Shown here: positions 42,719 to 50,811 of the stretch, in pieces | Layout of the letters: each line of letters opens with the position of its first letter | Numbering within the stretch: position 1 is the first letter of the stretch | Origin: Granulicella sp. dw_53 | GTDB taxonomy: Bacteria > Acidobacteriota > Terriglobia > Terriglobales > Acidobacteriaceae | Assembly: GCF_018449545.1 (NCBI RefSeq) | Contig: NZ_JAAVUR010000008.1 | Location: forward strand, 264,475-328,474 | DNA: 64,000 nucleotides | Reading direction: 5' to 3' | The notes under the pieces: generated by a model | What the model saw: the letters and a program-made list of their open reading frames with translations, nothing else | Database searches by the model: none | Told to the model about the DNA's origin: nothing | Made by a program: the position numbers and the translations under genes

Positions 42719-44128
42719 ATGACAGGCAGAGGTTTGGGACGGCGGAGTTTTTTGAAGCAGGCGGGAACGGGACTGTTGGCGGTGCCAGTCGTTGGGGCAA
42801 TGGGACGCGTGGGCTTGGCTGCGCCGAAGCGTATTGAGACGAAGGCGAGTGTGGCTCCGGCGAAGGTGGTGTTGAATGTGCGGGAGTATGGGGCGCTAGG
42901 AGATGGGGTCGTGAAGGATACGGTGGCGATCCAGCAGACCATCGACCGATGCTGGGTGTTTGGTGGCGGTGAAGTGGTGATTCCAGCAGGGAGTTATCTG
43001 ACCGGGGCGATTGCCCTGCGATCGAATGTGCTGTTGCGGCTGGAGAAGGATGCCGTGATCATCGGATCTGCGGAGTTTGCGGACTATCCGGTGATGCAGG
43101 TGCGGTGGGAGGGCAAGTGGATTCAAGGGCATGTTGGGCTGATCTATGCGCTGGATGCTGAGCATACAGGGATTGTCGGGCCAGGAAAGATCATGGGGAA
43201 CCATGCGTTGGGTGGTCGCCCGAATGTGACTAATCCGCTGCGGCATCCGGCGCTGATCGAGCCGATGGGTTGCAGGGATCTGCGGTTCGAGGAGTTCTCC
43301 ACGGACTATTACAGGATGTGGTCGCTGCACCTGACGTACTGCGAGGATGTGGTGGTTCGCAACCTGACGATTCGCAGCACAGGCGGGAACGGCGATGGGA
43401 TCGATGTGGACTCGTGCAAGCGTGTGAGGATCGATGGATGCGATATCGCTACGGGAGACGATTGCATCTCGGTGAAGTCAGGGCGAGGCAGCGAGGCTTA
43501 CAGGCTGCTGAAGACCAGCGAAGATGTTCACATCTCGAACTGCACGTTTGCGGACTCGATCTTTGCTTGTATCGGGATCGGCAGTGAGACCTCTGGTGGG
43601 ATTCGCAACGTTCGGGTGGAGAAGTGCAAGTTTATCGGCGCGAAGACGTTTGCGATTTATATCAAGAGCAGGCCGGGCCGAGGGGCGTTTATCGAGGATA
43701 TTGTCTGCGAGGATCTGGAGTGCTCGGGGATGACGGGTGGCTTTCTGCGGTTCAATATTCTGGCGAGCGGGATACAGGATGAGTTTCCAGTGCCGGGCGA
43801 CGAGGGCATTCCGACGATTCGAAACTTTCGATTTTCAAAGATCAAGGTGACCGATTGTCCGGTGCTGGTGGATGGAGTGGGGATTCATCCACGGAAGCCT
43901 CTGGAGGGATTCACGCTGTCCGATGTTACGGGGACTTGCGCGAAGGGAATCTCGCTGGCGAATGTGAAGCACGCGGTGATTCGCGATGTGAAGGTCACTG
44001 GCTACTCCGGGCCTTTGTTGAGCGTCAGCAATGTGACCGGCAGCGGATTGAACGGAGCAACGACGATTGAGGCTCCGAAGGTCGGCGAAGATGTCGTTGC
44101 GCCGGAGAAGCCGTATCAACTGCGATAG
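42719..44128 (+). CDS. Glycoside hydrolase family 28 (polygalacturonase-like), Tat-exported
   Basis: ATG 42719 follows AAAGGTTGAG; the frame reaches 42680 without a better start. The 469-residue protein opens with a twin-arginine signal (RRSFLKQAGTGLLAVPVVG). Mature sequence begins with the pectate-lyase-superfamily opening VREYGALGDGVVKDT. A right-handed beta-helix follows with GH28 active-site residues in GNGDGIDVDSCK and IATGDDCISVKSG, GIGSETSGG in place of the usual GHG, and YIKSRPGRG as the RIK-like site. Substitutions of this kind are common in bacterial exo-acting or rhamnogalacturonan-type enzymes, so the pectin substrate is uncertain. It is on the same strand as the kinase, 54 bases downstream. 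Confidence 0.87.
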   Translation: MTGRGLGRRSFLKQAGTGLLAVPVVGAMGRVGLAAPKRIETKASVAPAKVVLNVREYGALGDGVVKDTVAIQQTIDRCWVFGGGEVVIPAGSYLTGAIALRSNVLLRLEKDAVIIGSAEFADYPVMQVRWEGKWIQGHVGLIYALDAEHTGIVGPGKIMGNHALGGRPNVTNPLRHPALIEPMGCRDLRFEEFSTDYYRMWSLHLTYCEDVVVRNLTIRSTGGNGDGIDVDSCKRVRIDGCDIATGDDCISVKSGRGSEAYRLLKTSEDVHISNCTFADSIFACIGIGSETSGGIRNVRVEKCKFIGAKTFAIYIKSRPGRGAFIEDIVCEDLECSGMTGGFLRFNILASGIQDEFPVPGDEGIPTIRNFRFSKIKVTDCPVLVDGVGIHPRKPLEGFTLSDVTGTCAKGISLANVKHAVIRDVKVTGYSGPLLSVSNVTGSGLNGATTIEAPKVGEDVVAPEKPYQLR

Positions 44129-45465
44129 GCTTCGAGGGCGCGAAGGGCGAGGCCGCGGGCGACGGAGGTAAACTCGTTGCCCGTGACGACGCGGTCTGCG
44201 GTGAAGCGGGACTCGAAGATGCGGCGGACGGCGGGGACGAAGCTGGTGCCTCCGGTGAGGAAGACGCGGTCTACGTCCTGTGGGGCGATGTTGCTGGCGG
44301 TGAGGAGGCCGTCGACGCAGGTCTCGATGGACTGGAGCTGGTCGGAGATCCAGGATTCGAAGTCGGTGCGGGCGACCTGGGATTCGATCTCCATGGAGCC
44401 GTCGCGGAACTTGAAGGGTGAGGTCTCGTGGCGGGAGAGATCGATCTTGAGGCGCTGGACGGCCTGGTGGAGCTGGTAGCCGAGGTCTTCGTCGATGAGG
44501 GTGATGAGACCGACGATCTTTTCGGGCTCGGCGGCGCGGACGCGGGCGCTGCGCAGAAGCTCGGTGACGTTGCGGGTCTTCAAGAAAGAAAGATAGTGCC
44601 AGCGCTCCAGGTTGGCGTAGATCCAGGCTGGAACAGCGGGGAGGCGCTTTTCCGGGGGACGCGGGGAGGTGGGCTTGAGAGGGCCGGATTTGTGGTTCAT
44701 CTCGCGCTCCAGGGAGTCGGAGCCGAGGGCGGGTGAGACCAGCTTGCGGACGATGCGGGCGTCGAAGGCGTCTCCGGCGAGGCCGAGGCCGGAGTTGCCG
44801 AGGATGCGCTGGGCGCGGTCGAGGCTGCGGGTGTTGGGGCCGACCTTGACCAGGGAGAAGTCGCTGGTACCGCCGCCAAAGTCGCCGATAAGGATGAGCT
44901 CGTCATGGTCGAGGGTGGATTCGTAGGCGTAGGCGGCGGCGATGGGCTCTAGCTCGAAGGTGACGGACTCGAAGCCTGCGTGGGTGAAGGCGGAGCGGAG
45001 GCGGTCGAGGGCGAAGGCGTCGTCCTCGTCGGAGTCAGAGCCTACGAAGCGGACGGGTCGACCTACGGTAGCGTGGCGGATGGGGCGGTCGAGGTGGATC
45101 TCGGCACGGGCGCGGAGGTCGGAGAGGATGCGGGAGATCAGGTCTTCGATGGTGTAGCGGCGGCCGAAGACCTCGGTTCCGGTGAGGTTGCGGCTGGGAA
45201 GGTAGGACTTGAGGGACTGGATGAGACGGCCTTTGTTCTCGGCCGCAAGGTAGTGTTCGATGCCGGAGGGTCCGGTGAAGGATTTGAGGGAGTTGCGGCC
45301 AGCTTGTTTGAGTTGTTCGAGGTAGAGGATGGAGCGGTAGGACTCGGTGGGAGTGGAGGTGGTGGGGAAGGTGACGAGATCGACGTGGCCGTTGGGGTGA
45401 GCCAGGGCGACGGAGCTGTTGGTGGTGCCGAAGTCGATGCCGATTGCGGGTTGTGGGTGAGACAT
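44116..45465 (-). CDS. Hsp70-family (DnaK/YegD-like) ATPase
   Basis: ATG 45465 is preferred because GGAGAAG lies five bases upstream; an in-frame extension to 45525 lacks support. The 449 residues carry the actin/Hsp70 ATPase signatures AIGIDFGTTNSSVALA at the N-terminus, LILIGDFGGGTSDFSLVKV in the middle and VFLTGGTSFVPAVRRIFE near the C-terminus. There is no full substrate-binding domain after the ATPase, as in the YegD group, so classical chaperone activity is doubtful. Its last 13 bases overlap the convergent GH28 gene. A promoter/hairpin cassette shared with pncA lies upstream. Confidence 0.87.
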   Translation of the reverse strand: MSHPQPAIGIDFGTTNSSVALAHPNGHVDLVTFPTTSTPTESYRSILYLEQLKQAGRNSLKSFTGPSGIEHYLAAENKGRLIQSLKSYLPSRNLTGTEVFGRRYTIEDLISRILSDLRARAEIHLDRPIRHATVGRPVRFVGSDSDEDDAFALDRLRSAFTHAGFESVTFELEPIAAAYAYESTLDHDELILIGDFGGGTSDFSLVKVGPNTRSLDRAQRILGNSGLGLAGDAFDARIVRKLVSPALGSDSLEREMNHKSGPLKPTSPRPPEKRLPAVPAWIYANLERWHYLSFLKTRNVTELLRSARVRAAEPEKIVGLITLIDEDLGYQLHQAVQRLKIDLSRHETSPFKFRDGSMEIESQVARTDFESWISDQLQSIETCVDGLLTASNIAPQDVDRVFLTGGTSFVPAVRRIFESRFTADRVVTGNEFTSVARGLALRALEAYRS

Positions 45466-45787
45466 GACTTCTCCAGCCTGGGCTTGTTGTGCCTGGGTAC
45501 CCCTCCCCCGGGGTTTTTTGCACAAAATATTCCATTGTAAGGACTTGTTCCTGGACTACGGAGCCAAGTGCCTTTGCTCAATACCGATATTTATCCTGAA
45601 AGAGATAGGCCCAGCGGGTGCCCCGCTGGGCCTTCTTTTCTTCTAGTTCTATTTTACCGGATTGAAGAAAACTTAAGTGCCACTGGTAAGTGATTGGTTT
45701 GTCTAGTGTTAATGGTTTTTGGGGCTTGGCATGTGTTTTTGTTGGGTTTTTGGGGGAAACAAAAGCAACGGCGATAGCTTTTGGGGC
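45466..45787 (-). promoter_or_regulatory. Promoter-leader cassette upstream of hsp70 (copy A of a shared repeat)
   Basis: This gene-free spacer of 322 bases holds, read on the minus strand, AAAGCAACGGC-type and CAAGCCCC blocks, GTGGCAC (45678-45684) and ATCCGGTAAAATAGAACTA with a likely -10 TAAAAT (45651-45656). A strong hairpin follows (GGCCCAGCGGG at 45608-45618 pairing with CCCGCTGGGCC at 45622-45632), then about 140 nt of leader to the hsp70 start. The same ordered blocks occur at 61453-61626 upstream of pncA. Read on the plus strand the hairpin ends in TTCTTTTCTT and could also act as a terminator. Confidence 0.55.
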
Positions 45788-46945
45788 TTATTTTAGCTGG
45801 GTGGGAGTTGGGATTTGGTGGCCTTGGAGGATGGTGGATTGGAGGGTGCCGTTGGGGGAGAAGCGGTTGAAGCTGGCGGGTTGGCCGGGGGTGATGTGGG
45901 TGGGGAGGCCGAGGAGGGTGGCTGGGTTGTGGGTGGCGAGGCGGATGGCGGTTGCCAGGGATGCGCCGGTGAAGCGTTGGAGGTTGGCTACGGCCTGATC
46001 CATGGTAAGGACGGAGCCGGCTAGGGTTTGGGTGTGGACTCCGTCTTCGATGAGGAGGCAGTGGTTGTTGGCGACTTCGACGGAGAGGTTGCCGAGGGTG
46101 TAGATTCCGTCGGGCATTCCAGTGGCCGACATGCCGTCGGTGATGAGGATGGCTCTTTCTTCGCCCTTCATGCGGAGCCAGAGGCGGACTAGTTCGGGCG
46201 CTACGTGGATGCCGTCGCAGATGAGGTCAGCGAAGAGGCGATCGTCGTCGAGGACCGTGCCGAGGATGCCGGGCGCGCGGTGGTCGAGGGCGCGCATGGC
46301 GTTGAAGGTGTGAGTGGCGGAGGCGGCTCCGGCTTCGATGGCAGCGAGGGTTTCGGGGGTGGTGGCGTTGCTGTGGCCGAGGCTCACCTTGATGCCGAGG
46401 GCGGTGCAGTGACGGATGAGGTCCAGTGCGTTGGGGGTCTCGGGGGCGATGGTGACGATGCGTATGTGGCCGCGGGCGGCTTGATGGAAGCGGTCGAAGA
46501 GGGCGATGTCCGGGGCGAGGATGTTGGGGACCGGGTGGACGCCGCGTTTGGCGTGGGAGATGAAGGGGCCTTCTAGGTGGATGCCGATAGGGATGGCTTG
46601 ACCCGGTGTGGCTGGGGCTTCGATGGCGGTGGCGATGTCTTCGAGGGAGCGGAGGGTTGGGTCGATGGGTGCGGTGACGGTGGTGGGGAGGTAGCGGCCT
46701 ACGCCGCGGGTTGCGAGGAAGGTGTTAACCGCGGTGAATGCGGCTGGGGTAGCTTCCATGATGTCGTGGCTGGCGCAGCCGTGGATGTGGATGTCGAGGA
46801 AGGTGGGGGTGAGGATGTCTTCGCTTTGGATGGAGGGGTCGGAGGAGATGTCGGCGATGAGGCCGTAGGGGTCGATGGTGATGACGGGAAATTCGATGGT
46901 ACCGATGGGGGTGAGTAGGCGGCGGGCTGTTAGAGTCTGGAGCAT
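45788..46945 (-). CDS. nagA: N-acetylglucosamine-6-phosphate deacetylase
   Basis: This 385-residue amidohydrolase produces glucosamine-6-phosphate from GlcNAc-6-P. Metal and active-site motifs are in order: FLDIHIHGCASHD (residues 49-61), GIHLEGPFISHAKRG, VSLGHSNATTPE, ATHTFNAMRALDHR and the catalytic Asp in ILITDGMSATG. ATG 46945 has no ribosome site, but TACACT lies 8 bases before it, so the mRNA may be leaderless. It is the downstream enzyme expected after MurNAc or GlcNAc salvage. It lies about 3 kb from the MurK-like kinase. No nagB is in the window. Confidence 0.93.
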   Translation of the reverse strand: MLQTLTARRLLTPIGTIEFPVITIDPYGLIADISSDPSIQSEDILTPTFLDIHIHGCASHDIMEATPAAFTAVNTFLATRGVGRYLPTTVTAPIDPTLRSLEDIATAIEAPATPGQAIPIGIHLEGPFISHAKRGVHPVPNILAPDIALFDRFHQAARGHIRIVTIAPETPNALDLIRHCTALGIKVSLGHSNATTPETLAAIEAGAASATHTFNAMRALDHRAPGILGTVLDDDRLFADLICDGIHVAPELVRLWLRMKGEERAILITDGMSATGMPDGIYTLGNLSVEVANNHCLLIEDGVHTQTLAGSVLTMDQAVANLQRFTGASLATAIRLATHNPATLLGLPTHITPGQPASFNRFSPNGTLQSTILQGHQIPTPTQLK

Positions 46946-47156
46946 CGTTTATGAGTGTAAGGGATGGTGGGGGTTTCTTGGCTGGTGGTAGTGGTGTCTG
47001 TCTTTTGTGGAGATAGATTTTTGGGGCCGATGAGATGTCGTGGTGACTTGGGCTGTTGGGGTTGTGGAAGGAATGCGGTCGGGCTTTCCACCCCAACGAG
47101 CAAAAAGCGCGCTCGTCGGGACCCAGGTTTGCCCGATACCCCACCCTATTTGGTGG

Positions 47157-47621
47157 CTAAGGGAGGGTGACGTGGACTGGGCCGCGTTCGTTTTGGGCGT
47201 AGGCTCGGAAGCTGCTCCATTGCCAGTGTCGTGGGTCGGCGACAAGGTTTCGGGTGACCGGGTTGCGATGGATGTAGCGGAGCTTCTCGACTCGTTTGCG
47301 TTCGGTGTGGACGTTGAAGTCGTAGTAGCGGGGTTCCCATACGTCGTCTTCGGTTCGGGTTCGAGAGAAGCGTTGTTTGAGCACTTGAATGGCGGTGGAG
47401 AGCTTCACTTTCTCGGGCTCTGTGAGGAGAAGGTGGACGTGGTTGGGCATGACGACGTAGCCGAGGACGTGGAAGTTGTGTTTGAGTCGGGTCTCTTCCA
47501 GGAGGGTTAGGAAGATGTCACGGGATTCCGGTGTGCCGAGGATGTTTCGTTTGCGGGTGCAGCTGAAGGTGATGAAGTGTAGGTCGCCGGTTTGTTGGTA
47601 GCGGTTGAGTCCGGTGGACAT
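47157..47621 (-). CDS. REP-associated tyrosine transposase (RAYT), Y1_Tnp family
   Basis: This 154-residue single-strand-DNA transposase-like protein has the HUH motif in VVMPNHVHLLL (His61, His63) and the family C-terminal YIHRNPVTRNLV, with tyrosines in RYYDF as candidates for the nucleophile. RAYTs are known to be linked to REP palindromes and to act on them in trans. Here the upstream side holds two REP-like double hairpins (47666 and 47870). The downstream side holds another hairpin (ACGAGC 47096-47101/GCTCGT 47111-47116) and a partial REP arm that runs up to the stop codon. The gene is intact. Confidence 0.9.
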   Translation of the reverse strand: MSTGLNRYQQTGDLHFITFSCTRKRNILGTPESRDIFLTLLEETRLKHNFHVLGYVVMPNHVHLLLTEPEKVKLSTAIQVLKQRFSRTRTEDDVWEPRYYDFNVHTERKRVEKLRYIHRNPVTRNLVADPRHWQWSSFRAYAQNERGPVHVTLP

Positions 47622-47665
47622 GGTGGGATTTTAATTGAGGGTTGAGGCTGGGTAAGGAGGGCCGG

Positions 47666-47723
47666 TCGTGCTTTGCACGATACCCCACCCTATTCGACGA
47701 TGAGACCGTCGAATAGGATGGGG
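47666..47723 (+). repeat. REP-like double hairpin, copy 2
   Basis: TCGTGC-TTT-GCACGA at 47666-47680 is followed by the long stem CCCCACCCTATTCGACG (47683-47699) and CGTCGAATAGGATGGGG (47707-47723). Paired positions in the outer arm differ between copies while pairing is mostly kept, which points to selection for the folded shape. It lies about 45 bases upstream of the RAYT start. Confidence 0.9.
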
Positions 47724-47761
47724 CACCCGGTTTTGGGGTCTCCGGTGGGGTTGGTGCTCGG

Positions 47762-47828
47762 GGGTGCAGCTGAAGGTGATGAAGTGTGGGGCGCCGGTTT
47801 GTTGGTAGCGGTTGAGTCTGGTGGACAT
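47762..47828 (-). pseudogene. RAYT 5'-end remnant
   Basis: From ATG 47828 on the minus strand the first 22 codons read MSTRLNRYQQTGAPHFITFS and then CT, matching the intact RAYT start at 47621 in all but three residues. After this the sequence diverges into the REP arm of the neighbouring unit. It has no catalytic motif and cannot make a transposase. Confidence 0.85.
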
Positions 47829-47869
47829 GGTGGGATTTAACTGAGGTTGAGGCTGGGCAAGGAGGGCGG

Positions 47870-47925
47870 TCGTGCTTTGCACGATACCCCACCCTATTTG
47901 CGATGAAACTGCAAAAAGGGTGGGG
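47870..47925 (+). repeat. REP-like double hairpin, copy 3
   Basis: TCGTGC-TTT-GCACGA at 47870-47884 is followed by CCCCACCCTATTTGC (47887-47901) pairing with GCAAAAAGGGTGGGG (47911-47925). The inner arm differs from copy 2 on both sides so that pairing is largely retained. It lies upstream of the RAYT remnant, mirroring copy 2 and the intact gene. Confidence 0.9.
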
Positions 47926-47971
47926 CACCCGTTTTTGTGGTCTCCCGGGGATTGTTGCTCTGTGATTGGCC

Positions 47972-50701
47972 TTAAGGGGTGAGGGTTAGGGTGTGGGTGG
48001 TGGTGGCTTGGACGGCGGTGGGGGTGAAGGGGAGGGTTTGGGTGGTGTCGTGGTACCAGGCGGGGAACTGGTCCATGAACCAGGGGCTGAGGGGGTTGCC
48101 GGATTGGCCCAGGACGAGGTTGAGGGTGGAGTTGTCGAGGTTGGAGAGGTCGACGGTGAGGTGTTCGGAGGGGCCGAAGGTGCGGCCGACTTGCTTGATG
48201 GTGGAGGAGTCGCCGCTCTGGGGTTGGGGGCCGGTGCCGGTGCGGACGCCGAGGATGCTTTCGATGAGCGGGGAGAGGGAGAAGATGGGGTGTTCGATGT
48301 CGACGACGTGGGTCTTGCCGTAGGTCCAGTGGGCGAGGTCCTGGGGGGCGTTGGCCAGGGCGAGGCCCTTTTCAACTGCGCCGGCGAGGACGTCGTCCCA
48401 CTTGTCGTTGGGGTGGGGAAGCCAGCGGGCAGGTGTGTGGATGATGATTTGCTCTTCGGCGAAGGACTTCTCTCCCCAGGTGTAGAGCGCGGCGGCGTCG
48501 CCGAGTTTGGGGGCGAGGAGGATGGGCCAGAGGGCGGCGCGGGCGGTGTCGACGATGGCGGCGGCGGGGCTGTCGACGTCTACGTGGCCGTTCCAGGTGC
48601 GCAGGAGGTCGGCGGCCTGGTGGAGGCGTTTGGGGTTGGGGGAGAGGTGGGGGTCGGCGTGGTCGATGGCGTAGGCGAGGCGCTGGGCGATGACGTGATC
48701 GAAGTCGGAGTAGACGTCGGTTTGGAGCTTGAGCATGTCGGCCGGGGTGAGGTTTTTGCCGGCGGAGAGGACTCGCCAGATGCGCTCGTTGCGGTAGGGG
48801 GCCCCCCAATTGAGGGTGATGGGGAAGGGATAGAGGTCGGGGGTGATGCGGGCGTTGGCGGTGGCGAGGAGGCCGCCGGGGGGATCGAAGACCTGGGGGA
48901 GCTGTTCGAAGGGGATGTAGCCGGTCCACTGGCGGAGTGGGTCGAAGCCGGCGACGGGGATGGTGCTGAGGGCGGTGGGGAGCAGGACGCTGCCGCGGAG
49001 GGGGATCTTGCCGATGGTGTGGTAGCCGATGTGTCCCTGGTCGTCGGCGTAGACCATGTTCTGGGCTGGGCCGCCCCAGTTGGAGAAGGCGGCGAGGGTG
49101 GAGGGCCAGTCGCTGGCGCTGTTGAGGGCAAATAGGGAGGGAGGATTGACGTTGGCGGGGTCGTAGATGGTCCAGGCAAGGCTGAGGAGGCGCTGTTCCC
49201 GGACTGCCGGGCCGGTGATGGGGCGGGCGGCGACGAGGCCGGAGATGACAGGGGTCTCCATCTGGCCGTGGCGGGTGGCGAGGACGTCGAGGGTGATGTT
49301 TTTGCCGCCGCGGACGCGGATGATCTCGGGGTGGTGGAGGATGGGGTGCCAGGTTCCGTCGGCGGATTGGAATTCCGGTTGGGGCTTGCCGTTTTCGCCG
49401 TGAGGATTGGTGCGGGTGCGCTCGACGAAGACGTCCTGGACGTCGCCTCCGAGGTTGGTGAAGCCCCAGGCGATGTGGTCGTTGTGGCCGACGACGATGA
49501 AGGGGGTTCCGGGGAGGGAGACACCGGCGGCGTGGAAGGGAACTCCGGATGGGGTGGTCGCGGCTTCGAGGCTGGCTTCGTACCAGATGTTAGGGACGCC
49601 GTGGTTGAGGTGCATGTCGTTCGAGAGGAGGGGCTTTCCGGAGGCGGTGTGCTGGCCGGAGACGACCCAGTTGTTCGAGCCGGCGATGCAGCCTTCGCAC
49701 TGCGGGAGCAGAGAGCGGTTCAGAGTGAGGAGGGCGGCGATGTCGGTGGGTGGGGTTGAGAGGGCTTCGCTGCAGGAGGAGGCTTGCGGGGATGGGCTGG
49801 CGGTGGGTTCTACGGCTGCGCAGTTGGCGAGGTTTGTTTTTTCCTGGGTGGGAGGGGTGAGTTTGGTTTGGGACTCGTCGAGGGGGATGTTGGGGATGGT
49901 GAGCTGGGGGAGGGTGAGATCGATGAGGCCTTGCGAGGGCGGGTGGTCGCGCCAGGAGCCGACGGGGTAGAGGTCGGCCATGAGGTCCGGGGGGAGGCGG
50001 GTGGTGAGGACTTCGCGGCTGAGCTTGATGGGGAAGTCGGTGTTTAGGTCCTGGAACATGACGATGGCGACGAGCACGGAGTCGCGGGGCGTCCAGGGGG
50101 CGGGTTCGTCGTGAAGCAGGCGGAATTCGAGAGGAAGGTGAGGGCGCTGGATGGCGATGGAGGCGTTGATGCCGCGGGCGTAGAGCTCGAGGTAGTGGAG
50201 CTCGGTGGCGGAGAGGAGGGCGGTGGAGCGCTCGGCCGCGACGGTGAGCTGGAGGGTGCGCTGGTTGCGGTCGTGAGGGAGGGCGCTGGAGCCGAAGAGT
50301 TCGGCGAGGGTGCCTGCGCCGTGGCGGCGGAGGAGCTCGAGCTGCCAGAGGCGGTCCTGGGCGGTGACGAAGCCCTGGGCGATGAGGAGGTCGTCGAGGG
50401 TAGCGGCGTGGATGGAGGGGACGCCGTGGCTGTCGCGCTGGACGGAGACGGGAGCAGAGAGGCCGGGGATGCTGAGTTGGCCGTCGAGCTGGGGGAGGGA
50501 GTCGCGCATGGCATGGCGGGCCCAGATGCGGGCGCTGAAGAAGGAGGCGACGAGGAGCAGCACGACGAGGATAAGAGCGATGGCGATGTTGCGGGGAAGG
50601 CGGGAGGGCCGGCGGGGGGCGTCGTCGAGGTCGGAGCCTGCGGTGGAGGGCTTGGGGTGGAGCAGATCGAGCTCGGGAGGGCGGGGATCTTGTGGAGTCA
50701 T
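47972..50701 (-). CDS. Penicillin acylase family Ntn-hydrolase, membrane-anchored
   Basis: ATG 50701 starts a 909-residue protein; a 24-codon upstream extension is unsupported. A cytoplasmic Pro/Asp-rich N-terminus is followed by one membrane helix at about residues 38-57 (RNIAIALILVVLLLVASFFS), so the enzyme faces the periplasm. The alpha part (VSVQRDSHGVPSIHA, FVTAQDRLWQLELLRR) is followed by a Pro/Thr-rich linker and the autoproteolytic site GCIAG-SNNWVVSG, with Ser342 as predicted nucleophile. LLSNDMHLNHGVPNIWYE is the usual beta-chain start. Relatives cleave N-acyl amides such as acyl-homoserine lactones or beta-lactam side chains; the substrate here is unknown. Confidence 0.9.
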   Translation of the reverse strand: MTPQDPRPPELDLLHPKPSTAGSDLDDAPRRPSRLPRNIAIALILVVLLLVASFFSARIWARHAMRDSLPQLDGQLSIPGLSAPVSVQRDSHGVPSIHAATLDDLLIAQGFVTAQDRLWQLELLRRHGAGTLAELFGSSALPHDRNQRTLQLTVAAERSTALLSATELHYLELYARGINASIAIQRPHLPLEFRLLHDEPAPWTPRDSVLVAIVMFQDLNTDFPIKLSREVLTTRLPPDLMADLYPVGSWRDHPPSQGLIDLTLPQLTIPNIPLDESQTKLTPPTQEKTNLANCAAVEPTASPSPQASSCSEALSTPPTDIAALLTLNRSLLPQCEGCIAGSNNWVVSGQHTASGKPLLSNDMHLNHGVPNIWYEASLEAATTPSGVPFHAAGVSLPGTPFIVVGHNDHIAWGFTNLGGDVQDVFVERTRTNPHGENGKPQPEFQSADGTWHPILHHPEIIRVRGGKNITLDVLATRHGQMETPVISGLVAARPITGPAVREQRLLSLAWTIYDPANVNPPSLFALNSASDWPSTLAAFSNWGGPAQNMVYADDQGHIGYHTIGKIPLRGSVLLPTALSTIPVAGFDPLRQWTGYIPFEQLPQVFDPPGGLLATANARITPDLYPFPITLNWGAPYRNERIWRVLSAGKNLTPADMLKLQTDVYSDFDHVIAQRLAYAIDHADPHLSPNPKRLHQAADLLRTWNGHVDVDSPAAAIVDTARAALWPILLAPKLGDAAALYTWGEKSFAEEQIIIHTPARWLPHPNDKWDDVLAGAVEKGLALANAPQDLAHWTYGKTHVVDIEHPIFSLSPLIESILGVRTGTGPQPQSGDSSTIKQVGRTFGPSEHLTVDLSNLDNSTLNLVLGQSGNPLSPWFMDQFPAWYHDTTQTLPFTPTAVQATTTHTLTLTP

Positions 50702-50811
50702 GGCGTAGGTGCAGTCTAAATCGAATGGATGAAGATTGAGTTGTGGGTAGAACAGGTGGGACGCAATGTGCAAGGATGGCGGTGGGTGAGTTTCGGATTG
50801 GGGCTTGGATT

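Larger units (their letters stand above)
47555..47945. repeat. Tandem duplication of RAYT 5' end plus REP (two units, offset 207 bases)
   Basis: A unit of about 180 bases starting GGGTGCAGCTGAAGGTGATG at 47555 recurs at 47762. Each unit contains the first codons of the RAYT, its upstream sequence, the short hairpin and the long REP hairpin, then a GGTCTCC-GGG-like end. The first unit belongs to the intact RAYT; the second holds only a remnant. The identity is obvious by eye along most of the length, apart from changes within the long hairpin arms. Confidence 0.85.

Noticed and set aside
45670..45690. sigma-54 site (TGGCAC) in the hsp70/pncA cassette
   Set aside because: The -12 element should read TTGC at the right spacing, but both copies have TTTTC or TTTCC there.
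47631..47928. Frames of 83 and 136 codons upstream of the RAYT
   Set aside because: They only read through the duplicated RAYT start and REP palindromes; annotated as repeat and remnant instead.
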